DNA of 64,000 nucleotides from NCBI GenBank assembly GCA_963706425.1, contig CAVPMN010000001.1, positions 62,001 through 126,000 of the forward strand, written 5' to 3'. Positions 47,000 through 55,640 of this stretch are shown here, piece by piece (position 1 is the first letter of the stretch; each line of letters starts with the position of its first letter). The stretch is from CAVPMN01 sp963706425 (GTDB lineage: Bacteria > Actinomycetota > Acidimicrobiia > Acidimicrobiales > Acidimicrobilacustridaceae). The position numbers were made by a program, and so were the translations under genes. The notes beneath the pieces are model-generated. The model did not search any database. It was not told the origin of the DNA and worked only from the letters and a program-made list of their open reading frames with translations.

Positions 47000-48060
47000 A
47001 GCGGGTGGCCGCGTTGCTCGCCGCGATCGGGATGATCGCCCTCGCCGTGCTGATCCGCGATCGCGTCGACGACGGCTCGTCGACCGACCGCGGGGCCGAC
47101 GAGGACAGCACCGCCACGCTGGTGTGCGTCACCGAGCTCGCCCGGGCCTGCGAAGCGCTGGCGGTCGAGGAGCCCGAGGTCGACCTGCGCATCGAGGAGG
47201 CCGCCGACACCCTGGCCACCCTGACCGCGACGGGGTTCGATGCCGAGACGGCGGGCATCGACGGCTGGCTGACGTTCACGCCGTTCCCCGAGATGGCCGA
47301 CGAGGAGCGCCTGCGGGCCGGCCTCCAGCCGAGCCTGAGCCCGCCGAGCGAGGTGCTCGGCCGATCACCCCTCGTCATCGCCGCCTGGAACGACCGGCGC
47401 GACGCCCTCGCCCGCACCTGCCCTGAGGGCATCGTCACGTGGAGCTGTGTGGGCGACGTCTCGGGTGATCCCTGGCCATCCGCCAACGGCTCGGAGACCT
47501 GGGGCGCGGTCAAGCCCGCCCACCCGGTGCCCGACCGCACCGCGGTGGGCCTGCTGAGCCTGGCCGAGGCCACCGCCTCTCGTCTCGGGCGCACCGACTA
47601 CGCCTCCAACGACTTCGCCGATCCGGCCTTTCGCGCCTGGTTCGAGAAGCTCGAACGGGGCGTGCCCTACTTCCCCGCCCCGCCGCGCACCCCGCTCGAC
47701 GAGATGCTGTCGAAGGGCCCGGCCGCGTTCGACCTCACCGGCACCACCGAGGCGGCCGCCGGACCGGCGATCGCCCGGAGCCGCGACAGAGACCGGTTGA
47801 GCATCATCTACCCTTCCCCCCTGGCGACGGCCGACGTGGTGCTGGCCACGGTGATCGGATCCGACGGAGAGGACCGTTTGAGAGACCTGCTCGAATCCGA
47901 TGACGGCGCATCCGCCCTGGCCGCAGCAGGTTGGCGGGTCGATGGCCTGGCTTCTATCGACGGTGTGCCCGACCAGCCCGGCCTGCCGCCCGACAACGGA
48001 CTGCCCCGCGCCGGCGTGTTGCAGGCGCTGAGGAACCTCTGGGTCGAGGTCGTCCGATGA
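46996..48060 (+). CDS. Extracellular solute-binding-like protein with N-terminal membrane helix
   Basis: This 354-residue protein has a short N-terminal hydrophobic segment (VAALLAAIGMIALAVLI) and an acidic linker. The body resembles a type 2 periplasmic-binding fold of the SBP_bac_11 kind (LVIAAWNDRRDALA, GLLSLAEATASRLG, RLSIIYPSPLATADVVLATV), as in the partner gene. There is no transporter gene nearby, so it is likely a sensor or scaffold rather than an uptake component. It is coupled upstream to TerB-AAA (GTGA) and downstream to the SBP-VWA gene (ATGA). Product unrecognised beyond this. Confidence 0.7.
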   Translation: MKRVAALLAAIGMIALAVLIRDRVDDGSSTDRGADEDSTATLVCVTELARACEALAVEEPEVDLRIEEAADTLATLTATGFDAETAGIDGWLTFTPFPEMADEERLRAGLQPSLSPPSEVLGRSPLVIAAWNDRRDALARTCPEGIVTWSCVGDVSGDPWPSANGSETWGAVKPAHPVPDRTAVGLLSLAEATASRLGRTDYASNDFADPAFRAWFEKLERGVPYFPAPPRTPLDEMLSKGPAAFDLTGTTEAAAGPAIARSRDRDRLSIIYPSPLATADVVLATVIGSDGEDRLRDLLESDDGASALAAAGWRVDGLASIDGVPDQPGLPPDNGLPRAGVLQALRNLWVEVVR

Positions 48061-49886
48061 CCCACCGCTCACGAGCAGTCACTGCCGTCGCGCTCGCACT
48101 CGTGGCCGCGCTGGTCATGGCGGCCTGCGCGTCGACCACCTCCGACCCCGACGAGACGGCCAGCGAGCTGGGCAACCCCGGTGACTGCCTGGTCGTCGAC
48201 ATGGCCGTGTCCCCCGAGAAGATCGACCTGCTCACCAACCTGGCCCAGACGTTCAACAAGGCCAAGACCGAGGTCGCCGGCCGCTGCATCTTCGTCAATC
48301 CGAAGAGCAAGGCCTCCGGCGGGGCCATGCAGGCCCTGGCCGAGGGGTGGAGCAAGGAGGCCGACGGCCCGCTGCCGGTCGTCTGGTCCCCCGCCTCGAG
48401 CGCCTGGGGCGCCATCCTCGACCAACGCCTCGCCGATCAGGGCGCGGCGCCCATGGCCAACCAGGGCACGCCGTTCATGAACACGCCGCTGGTCATCGCC
48501 ATGCCCCAGCCCATGGCCGAGGCGCTCGGCTGGCCGGCCACCCCGATCGGCTGGTCCGACGTGCTCGACCTGGCCACCAGCAGCGAGGGATGGTCCGCCT
48601 ACGGACATCCCGAGTGGGGCGCGTTCAAGTTGGGCAAGACCAACCCCAACTTCTCGACGAGCGGCCTGTCCGCCCTGATCGCACAGAACTACGCGGCCAC
48701 CGGCAAGACGCGCGATCTCACGCTCGAAGACCTCGGCACGCGCTCCGTCGTGAACTTCAACACCGCCGTCGAGTCGTCGGTGGTGCACTACGGCGACACC
48801 ACCCTGACGTTCCTCAACAACTGGTATCGAGCCGACCAGGCGGGCACCGGCCTGCAGTACGTGTCGGCCGCGGCAGTCGAGGAGAAGTCGGTCATCGACT
48901 ACAACTCCGGCAACCCCGACGGTGTGCTCGACCCCGGCGAGGAGCCCCGCCCGCCGCGTGTGCCGCTGGTGGCCATCTATCCGAAGGAAGGCACGCTCTA
49001 CTCCGACAACCCGTTCTTCGTGCTCGATGCGCCGTGGGTGAGCGAGGAGCATCGCCAGGGGGCGAAGGCGTTCGAGGCGTTCGTGCAGGAGCCGGCCAAC
49101 CAGGAGCGCGTGCTCGAGTTCAACTTCCGGCCGGGAAACCCCGAGGTGGCGATCACCGCGCCGATCGTCCCCGAGAACGGCGTCGATCCCAACCAGCCCC
49201 AGACCCTGCTGCAGTCACCCTCGCCGCCCGTGATGGTTGCGCTGCTCGACCGCTGGGGCGAGCAGCGCAAGGGGGCACGCGTGCTGCTCGTCATGGACGT
49301 GTCGGGCTCGATGAAAGACCGCGCCAGCCCCGAGGGCCCCGAGACCAAGCTCGATCTGGCCAAGACGGCCGCCAGCGGATCGATCGAGGAGTTCAAGGCC
49401 GACGACCTGGTGGGGCTGCGCGAGTTCTCCACCGGCCTCGGTCCGAGCGGAGCCGACCTGTGGATCGACCTGGTCGAGATCGGTCCGATGTCGCGCAACG
49501 AGCCGCTGCTGCGCTCGAGCATCGACGGCTTGTTCCCCACCAACGGCACCCCGCTCTACGACGTGGTGCGGGCGTCGTTCCAGTCGATGTACGACGCCTA
49601 CGACCCGTCGCTCATCAACGCGGTGGTGCTGCTGACCGACGGGATGAACGACGACGGCAACATCGCCGACGACGCCGAGCAGCTGCGCACCACGATCGAG
49701 GAGCTCCGCCGCCTGAGCCAGGGCGAGCTCGGGCGGCCGGTGCGGGTGTTCACGATCGGCTACGGCAACGACGCCGACCTCAGCGTGCTCAAGCAGATCG
49801 CCGAGGCCACCAACGCCGCGTCCTACAACGCCAGCGATCCCAAGACGATCAACAAGGTCTTCACCGCCGTCGTCAGCAACTTCTGA
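48057..49886 (+). CDS. Lipoprotein with substrate-binding and VWA domains
   Basis: This 609-residue lipoprotein has a lipobox VMAAC at about residue 23. The solute-binding-like domain covers about 40-375 (SGGAMQALAEGW, PVVWSPASSAW, GWPATPIGWSDVLDLA, FSTSGLSALIA). The C-terminal VWA domain starts at about 408 with MIDAS DVSGSMKD, then REFSTGLGPSG, and VVLLTDGMND. Related actinobacterial proteins are described as substrate-binding and VWA proteins. VWA would bind a partner through a divalent metal. The ATG overlaps the previous stop. Confidence 0.88.
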   Translation: MTHRSRAVTAVALALVAALVMAACASTTSDPDETASELGNPGDCLVVDMAVSPEKIDLLTNLAQTFNKAKTEVAGRCIFVNPKSKASGGAMQALAEGWSKEADGPLPVVWSPASSAWGAILDQRLADQGAAPMANQGTPFMNTPLVIAMPQPMAEALGWPATPIGWSDVLDLATSSEGWSAYGHPEWGAFKLGKTNPNFSTSGLSALIAQNYAATGKTRDLTLEDLGTRSVVNFNTAVESSVVHYGDTTLTFLNNWYRADQAGTGLQYVSAAAVEEKSVIDYNSGNPDGVLDPGEEPRPPRVPLVAIYPKEGTLYSDNPFFVLDAPWVSEEHRQGAKAFEAFVQEPANQERVLEFNFRPGNPEVAITAPIVPENGVDPNQPQTLLQSPSPPVMVALLDRWGEQRKGARVLLVMDVSGSMKDRASPEGPETKLDLAKTAASGSIEEFKADDLVGLREFSTGLGPSGADLWIDLVEIGPMSRNEPLLRSSIDGLFPTNGTPLYDVVRASFQSMYDAYDPSLINAVVLLTDGMNDDGNIADDAEQLRTTIEELRRLSQGELGRPVRVFTIGYGNDADLSVLKQIAEATNAASYNASDPKTINKVFTAVVSNF

Positions 49887-49942
49887 GCGAGAGCCGCGGG
49901 AGGCCTCGGTTGCCGTCCCCTTGGCTCTAACGTCTGGGACGT

Positions 49943-50695
49943 ATGCCCCGCCTGAGCCTGCGCGACCGCTTCTTCACCCCGCCGGTGGCGAAGGCCATGA
50001 CCTCGCCGGGGGGCATCCTCCTCGCCGGTGCCGGGGCCGCGGTGGTCATCGCCGCCGGATTGCCCATCGCCGCAGCCGCCGCCGCCGGCGCGGCTGCCTG
50101 GGCGGCGCGAGTGGCGGTGGCCGTGCCCCGCAACCCCCGGGCCGAGCACATCGACCCGTTCACCCTCCAGGATCCTTGGCGAACGTTCGTGCGCGAAGCG
50201 CTGCAGGCCCGCACCAAGTTCGACGACGCCGTGCGCCAGGCGCGCGGCGGGCCCCTGCGTGACCGCCTCACGCTGATCGGCGAACGGCTGGGCACCGGTG
50301 TCGACGAATCGTGGCGCATCGCCCGCGCCGGTCAGGCTCTCGCCGACGCCCGGCGCCAGGTCGACGTGGCCGACATCAACCGCCAACTCGAGCAGGTCAG
50401 CGCCAGCCGAGTCGCCCCCGCCTCGGCACCGGCCCGCGAGCAGACCATCAAGGCTCTCGAGGCCCAGCTCGAGACTGCCCAACGGCTCGACGCGGTCATC
50501 GTCGACACCCGCGATCGGCTCCGCCTGCTCGATGCCCGCATGGACGAGGCGGTCACCCGGGCCATCGAGCTTTCGGTGCGGGCCGAGCAGGTCGACGACC
50601 TCGGTGGCCTCGAGCACGACGTCGACGGCATCGTGGGCGAGCTCGAAGCCATTCGCGCCGGACTGGCCGAGACGGACGCTCCGGGCCCGCTGTGA
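49943..50695 (+). CDS. Membrane hairpin and coiled-coil protein of unknown function
   Basis: This 250-residue protein has a hydrophobic, Ala/Gly-rich hairpin (residues 24-60, AGAGAAVVIAAGLPIAAAAAAG) and a long charged helical region (about 75-245) with heptad-like patterns (EQTIKALEAQLETAQRLDAVIVDTRDRL). It resembles the cytosolic membrane-bound partners of PspA-like systems. No known family was recognised. It follows the SBP-VWA gene by 56 bases and overlaps the MurJ start (GTGA). Confidence 0.75.
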   Translation: MPRLSLRDRFFTPPVAKAMTSPGGILLAGAGAAVVIAAGLPIAAAAAAGAAAWAARVAVAVPRNPRAEHIDPFTLQDPWRTFVREALQARTKFDDAVRQARGGPLRDRLTLIGERLGTGVDESWRIARAGQALADARRQVDVADINRQLEQVSASRVAPASAPAREQTIKALEAQLETAQRLDAVIVDTRDRLRLLDARMDEAVTRAIELSVRAEQVDDLGGLEHDVDGIVGELEAIRAGLAETDAPGPL

Positions 50696-52287
50696 CCGAC
50701 ACCACGGCCAAGGGCGGCCTGCTGCGCTCGAGCGCGGTCGTCGCCCTCGGCACGGGCCTCAGCCGGGCCACCGGCCTGCTGCGCATCATGGCCCTCGCCT
50801 ACGCGCTCGGCACCCTTGCGCTGGCCGATGCGTACAACCTGGCGAACACCACGCCCAACGTCATCTACGACCTGGTGCTGGGCGGCATCCTCGCGGCCAC
50901 GCTCGTGCCGGTCATCGTCGACCGCAACGAGAAAGGCGACGGCAACGCCATCGACGCGCTGGCGACGGTGATCACGGTCGCCCTGGTCGTGCTCACCGCG
51001 GCGGCCATGGTGCTCGCCCCCTTGATCATCCGCATCTACACCCTCGACCTGAGCGCCGACGAGGCCGAGCGGCAGACCTCCCTGGCCCTCCCGCTCCTGT
51101 TGCTCTTCATGCCACAGGTGCTCTTCTACGGGCTGTCGACACTTTGGACCGCGCTGCTGAACGCGCGTCGGTCGTTCGCGGCGCCGGCGTTCGCTCCCGT
51201 GCTCAACAACGTCATCGTCATCACCCTCTTCCTCGCCCTGCCGCGCCTGGCCGACGGCAAGCCCAGCCTCGAGCAGATCCGCGACGACACCGCCCTGCTG
51301 CTGCTGATCGGTCTCGGCACCACCGCCGGCATCGTCGCCATGACCCTCGTGCTGTGGCCGGCCATGCGGCGCGCCGGCATCCGGTTGCACTGGAACCCCG
51401 ACTGGCGCCATCCCGCCGTCGCCACGGTGGCCCGCCTGTCGGGCTGGACCCTCGGCTACGTGGCCGCCAACCAGATCGTCTTCTTCGTCACCCTCACGCT
51501 CGTCAACGGCACCGGCGAGGGGGCGGTGTCGGCTTACACCTACGCGTGGCTGTTCCTGCAGCTGCCCTACGGGTTGTTCACCGTGTCGATCATGACCACC
51601 TTCACGCCCGAGCTGGCCAGCCACGCCAGCCGGGGCGATCTGGTGGGCTTCCGCGGGCGCTTCGGCCAGGGCCTCCGGCTGGGCCTGCTGGTCATCCTGC
51701 CCACCGCCGCCGTCTACCTCACGTTGTCCGCGCCGATCGTCGGGCTCCTGCTCGAGCGAGGCTCGTTCACCGACGCGTCGACCGACCTCACCTCGTCGGC
51801 GCTCGTGTGGTTCGCCGCCGGCCTCCCGGGTTTCGCGGTGTTCCTCTACACGATGCGCGGGTTCTACGCGTTCAAGGACACGCGCACGCCGTTCCTCCTG
51901 AACCTCGGCGAGAACGCCCTCCAGGTCGCGCTCGCCTTCGCGCTCGTCGGCCCCTTCGGCCTCAACGGGGTCATCGCCGGCTTCGCCGTCTCCTACACCG
52001 TCTTCGCCCTGGTCGCCCTCGTCGTGCTCGGCCGGCGGGTGGGCGGCCCTGCACCGGCGGGCCTCGGAGCGGCCATCGTCCGCCAACTCGTCGCCGCGAC
52101 CGTCATGACCGTGGTGCTCGTGGGCTTCCGAGCCGTGGTCGAGATCGACGGCGCCACGGGCGATCTGGTGGAGACGATCGGTGGGCTGGTGCTCGGTGCC
52201 CTCGTCTACCTCGGCGTGCTCGCCGCCCTGAGATCCGACGACCTCACTCAGCTCCGGCGCCTTCGCTCCCCGGCAGCCATGCCGTAG
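50692..52287 (+). CDS. murJ: Lipid II flippase MurJ-like protein
   Basis: This 531-residue polytopic MOP-superfamily protein is predicted with 13-14 helices. Typical blocks are SSAVVALGTGLSRATGLLRI, ADAYNLANTTPNVIYDLVLGGILAATLVPVI, NARRSFAAPAFAPVLNNVIVI and YRGFYAFKDTRTPF-like RGFYAFKDTRTPFLLN. MurJ flips the peptidoglycan precursor lipid II. The actinobacterial MviN often has a long cytosolic tail that is absent here. The GTG start at 50692 overlaps the previous gene. Confidence 0.9.
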   Translation: MTDTTAKGGLLRSSAVVALGTGLSRATGLLRIMALAYALGTLALADAYNLANTTPNVIYDLVLGGILAATLVPVIVDRNEKGDGNAIDALATVITVALVVLTAAAMVLAPLIIRIYTLDLSADEAERQTSLALPLLLLFMPQVLFYGLSTLWTALLNARRSFAAPAFAPVLNNVIVITLFLALPRLADGKPSLEQIRDDTALLLLIGLGTTAGIVAMTLVLWPAMRRAGIRLHWNPDWRHPAVATVARLSGWTLGYVAANQIVFFVTLTLVNGTGEGAVSAYTYAWLFLQLPYGLFTVSIMTTFTPELASHASRGDLVGFRGRFGQGLRLGLLVILPTAAVYLTLSAPIVGLLLERGSFTDASTDLTSSALVWFAAGLPGFAVFLYTMRGFYAFKDTRTPFLLNLGENALQVALAFALVGPFGLNGVIAGFAVSYTVFALVALVVLGRRVGGPAPAGLGAAIVRQLVAATVMTVVLVGFRAVVEIDGATGDLVETIGGLVLGALVYLGVLAALRSDDLTQLRRLRSPAAMP

Positions 52288-52297
52288 GCTTGTCCCC

Positions 52298-53134
52298 ATG
52301 TTCAAGTCGATCAAGCGCTGGTGGAAGTACTTCACGGCCAAGCTCAACTCGTCGTTCAACGAGAAGGCCGACCCCAAGGTGCAGCTCGAGCAGGCCATCA
52401 CCGAGGCCCAGGAGCAGCACCGCCGCCTGAAGGAGCAGGCGGCCAACGTCATCGCCAACCAGAAGCAGGCCGAGATGCGCCTCAACCGCTCGATGGAGGA
52501 GTTCGAGCGGCTCAACGCCAACGCCCGCCAGGCGGTGCTCATGGCCGAGGACGCCAGCCGGGCCGGCGACGAGAAGAAGGCCGCCGAATACACCCAGGCC
52601 GCCGAGTCGTTCGCCAACCGGCTCATCGCCGTCGAGCGAGAGGTCGAGGGCACCAAGACGCTGGTGCTCCAGGCCACCCAGGCGTCCGAGCAGTCGAAGG
52701 CCGCCGTCTCCCAGAACGCCGCCGCCCTGCAGAAGAAGCTGGCCGAGCGCCAGAAGCTGATGTCGCAGCTCGACCAGGCCAAGATGCAGGAAGAGATGAA
52801 CAAGGCCATGGCCACGCTCAGCGAGACCGTGGGCCAGGACGTGCCCACCTTCGCCGAGGTGCAGGAGAAGATCGAGGCCCGCTACGCCAAGGCCAAGGGC
52901 ATGGCCGAGCTCACCGGCGAGTCGGTCGAGAGCCGCATGCTCGAGGTCGAGCAGGCCTCGATGAACACCGAGGCGCAGGCCCGCCTGGCCCAGATCCGCA
53001 ACGAGTTGGGCCTGGCGCCGGCCAGCGGCGCAGAGCTGTTGAAGGAGGCCCAGCAGCTCGAGCAGGCCGCTCCGGCCAGCTCACCAGCGGACACCGCCGA
53101 GGCTCCGGTCGAGCAGCCCGGCGCCACGTCCTGA
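52298..53134 (+). CDS. PspA/IM30 family protein
   Basis: This 278-residue helical protein is a PspA/IM30 (ESCRT-III-like) relative that supports membranes under stress. It begins MFKSIKRWWKYFTAKLN with an amphipathic helix and runs EKADPKVQLEQAITEAQEQHRRLKEQ into long helices to about 225, then an Ala/Pro-rich tail. Start ATG 52298, ten bases after MurJ. The co-occurrence with MurJ and the VWA and AAA genes suggests a cell-envelope stress operon. Confidence 0.93.
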   Translation: MFKSIKRWWKYFTAKLNSSFNEKADPKVQLEQAITEAQEQHRRLKEQAANVIANQKQAEMRLNRSMEEFERLNANARQAVLMAEDASRAGDEKKAAEYTQAAESFANRLIAVEREVEGTKTLVLQATQASEQSKAAVSQNAAALQKKLAERQKLMSQLDQAKMQEEMNKAMATLSETVGQDVPTFAEVQEKIEARYAKAKGMAELTGESVESRMLEVEQASMNTEAQARLAQIRNELGLAPASGAELLKEAQQLEQAAPASSPADTAEAPVEQPGATS

Positions 53135-53141
53135 CACCGAC

Positions 53142-54236
53142 CTAGGGCAGCACCACCAGGTCGTCGCGGTGCACCAGATAGCGGGGCGCGCCCTCGGGTA
53201 GGTCGGCGGTGCGCCGGCCCGCCATCTCCTTGGCGGTGGCGGCGTCGACCCGCACCAGCCCCTTGGCGAAGACCCGCCCGTCAGGCCCGGCCACCTCGAC
53301 GGCTTCGTCCTCGTCGAAGTCGCCCCGCACCTCGGTGACCCCGGCGGCCAGCAGCGACGCCCGACCGCCCAGCAGTGCCGCACGCGCCCCGTCGTCGACC
53401 ACGAGCGTGCCCACGCTGCCCACCGCGAACGCGATCCACAGCTTGCGAGCGGGCAGATGGCGGTCGTGGGGCAGCACCACCGTGCCCACGCCCGGCTCCC
53501 CCGCTACGGCCCCACGGAGCACGTCGACCCGATGGGCGGCGGCGATGACCGTGCGCACGCCCGACCAGGCGGCGATCTTGGCGGCCGCCAGCTTGGTGGC
53601 CATGCCGCCACTGCCCCGCACCGTGCCGGCGCCGCCCGCCAGCGCCTCGAGCTCGTGGTCGACCTCGACGATCTCCTCGATGAGCGACGCGCTCGAGTCG
53701 AGCCGGGGGTCGGCGGTGAGCAGGCCGGCGATGTCGGTGAGCAGCACCAACACGTCGGCATCGACGAGGTGGGCGACCAGGGCGGCGAGGCGGTCGTTGT
53801 CGCCGAAGCGGATCTCGTCGTCGGCGATGGCGTCGTTCTCGTTCACGATCGGCACCACCCCCAACTCGAGCAGGCGGGCGAGCGTGCCGCGGGCCTGGAG
53901 GTATTGGCGACGCTCCATGAAGTCGAGGGGGGCGATGAGCACCTGCCCGGCCACCAGTCCGTGCCCGGCCAGCTCGTCGTCGTAGACCCGCATGAGGCGG
54001 CTCTGGCCCACCGCGGCCACGGCCTGCAGGGTGACCGGGTCGCGGGGGCGATTCGGTCCACCGAGCCCCAGCGCGGGCAGCCCGGCGCCGATGGCCCCCG
54101 AGGAGACCACGACGACCTGGTGGCCCAGGCCGCGCAGCACGGCCAGCTCACGACACAGCTTGGCGATGGCCGGGTGGGCGATCTCGCCCTGGTCGTCGGT
54201 GATCGACGACGTGCCGATCTTGGCGACCACGATCAT
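53142..54236 (-). CDS. proB: Glutamate 5-kinase
   Basis: This 364-residue kinase makes gamma-glutamyl phosphate for proline. It has an AAK domain (residues 1-255: IVVAKIGTSSI, VVSSGAIGAGLPALG, NENDAIADDEIRFGDNDRLAALVA, GSGGMATKLAAAKIA) and a C-terminal PUA domain (about 270-364, including RKLWIAFAVGSVGTLVVDDGA). The start is taken at ATG 54236; ATG 54257 gives seven more residues. It ends seven bases from the convergent PspA stop. Confidence 0.96.
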   Translation of the reverse strand: MIVVAKIGTSSITDDQGEIAHPAIAKLCRELAVLRGLGHQVVVVSSGAIGAGLPALGLGGPNRPRDPVTLQAVAAVGQSRLMRVYDDELAGHGLVAGQVLIAPLDFMERRQYLQARGTLARLLELGVVPIVNENDAIADDEIRFGDNDRLAALVAHLVDADVLVLLTDIAGLLTADPRLDSSASLIEEIVEVDHELEALAGGAGTVRGSGGMATKLAAAKIAAWSGVRTVIAAAHRVDVLRGAVAGEPGVGTVVLPHDRHLPARKLWIAFAVGSVGTLVVDDGARAALLGGRASLLAAGVTEVRGDFDEDEAVEVAGPDGRVFAKGLVRVDAATAKEMAGRRTADLPEGAPRYLVHRDDLVVLP

Positions 54237-54296
54237 GGCGGTGACGTTACCGGTCACCGACGGGGCACCCGGCCCTTTCCGAACCCGGCGAGGTGG

Positions 54297-55571
54297 TCAG
54301 CCGTCGGGCTCGTAGTCGAACGACAGCCGCCCGATGTGCACGGTGTCGCCCTCCTGCACACCCGCCCGGGCCAGGGCCTTGTCGACCCCGAGCTTGCGCA
54401 GGCGGTCGCGGGCGTAGTCGAGCGCCTCGAGGTTGGTGAGGTCGCTCAGGGCCACCGCCCGCTCGGCCTGGCGGCCGACCACCCGGAAGCTGCCGTCGTC
54501 CTCGCGCTCGATGCGCACCCCCTCGGCCACGGGTCGGTGCACGACGAACGTGTCGGCGGGCTCGGGCTCGACCACCCGGGCCAGTCGAACCGCGTCGGCC
54601 ATGCGACCGACGAGCGTCGCCAGGCGATCGCCGGTGACCGCCGACACGACCAGATCGACGCCGTCGGCCGAATCGGACGGAGCCACCTCGCCGTCGGTGG
54701 GCACCAGATCGGCACGAGACCCGACGACCAGGCGGGGGCGCTCGAGCAGGTCGGGGCGATAGCGCCCCAGCTCGTCGAGCAGGGTCTGGCGCTGTTCGCC
54801 GATCGAGAGGCTGCCGTCGGGCCCGCCGGCCAGGTCGACGAGCAGCACGAGCACCCGGGCCCGCTCGATGTGGCGCAGGAACTGGTGACCGAGCCCCCGA
54901 CCCTCAGCGGCCCCCTCGATGAGACCGGGGATGTCGGCCACCACGAACTCGAACCCGTCGTCGAGGCGCACCACGCCGAGATGCGGCTCGAGCGTGGTGA
55001 AGGGGTAGTCGGCGATCTTGGGCTTGGCGGCCGAGATACGCGAGATCAGCGTGCTCTTGCCCACGTTGGGCAGGCCCACGAGCGCCACATCGGCCATGAG
55101 CTTCAGCTCGAGGCCGAGCCAGTGCTCCTCGCCGGTCTCGCCCTGCTCGGCGAAGCTCGGCGCCCGTCGCCGGTTGGACAGGAAGCGGGCGTTGCCCTTG
55201 CCTCCCCGACCGCCGGCGGCAGCCAGGTAGCGGTCGCCGTGGTGCACCAGGTCGGCCAGCACCATGCCGTCGCGGTCGAGCACGCTGGTGCCTTCGGGCA
55301 CGGCCACCAGGGCGTCGGCACCGTTGGCACCGTGCTTGCGCTTGCCCTGCCCGTGCGTGCCGTTGGTGGCCCGCCGGTGCGGATGGTCGCGAAACGCCAA
55401 CAACGAGGCCACGTTGTGGTCGGCGACCAGCCAGACGTCGCCCCCCTTGCCGCCGTCGCCACCATCAGGCCCACCCTTGGCCACGTGGGCCTCACGGCGA
55501 AACGACACACAACCCGCGCCGCCGTCGCCGCCCCGCACGTTGATCTGGCACTCGTCGACGAACCCGGACAC
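54297..55571 (-). CDS. obg: Obg/CgtA GTPase
   Basis: This 424-residue ribosome-associated GTPase has the Obg glycine-rich fold (residues 1-157: VRGGDGGAGCVSFRREAHV, GGKGNARF), the G domain (G1 GLPNVGKST at about 165, G3 DIPGLIEG, G4 region GSRAD) and an OCT domain at the C-terminus (EALDYARDRLRKLGV, GDTVHIGRLSFDYEPDG). It assists 50S maturation. GTG start 55571. It is followed by proB, but rpmA, its usual upstream neighbour, is separated from it by the pilus operon. Confidence 0.97.
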   Translation of the reverse strand: MSGFVDECQINVRGGDGGAGCVSFRREAHVAKGGPDGGDGGKGGDVWLVADHNVASLLAFRDHPHRRATNGTHGQGKRKHGANGADALVAVPEGTSVLDRDGMVLADLVHHGDRYLAAAGGRGGKGNARFLSNRRRAPSFAEQGETGEEHWLGLELKLMADVALVGLPNVGKSTLISRISAAKPKIADYPFTTLEPHLGVVRLDDGFEFVVADIPGLIEGAAEGRGLGHQFLRHIERARVLVLLVDLAGGPDGSLSIGEQRQTLLDELGRYRPDLLERPRLVVGSRADLVPTDGEVAPSDSADGVDLVVSAVTGDRLATLVGRMADAVRLARVVEPEPADTFVVHRPVAEGVRIEREDDGSFRVVGRQAERAVALSDLTNLEALDYARDRLRKLGVDKALARAGVQEGDTVHIGRLSFDYEPDG

Positions 55572-55640
55572 CGTTAGAGCCTAGGCGGCCGCCGGCAGAG
55601 CCCAGGCGGCCTCGTCGAGAGCTTCAGCAGCGGTGGGTGC

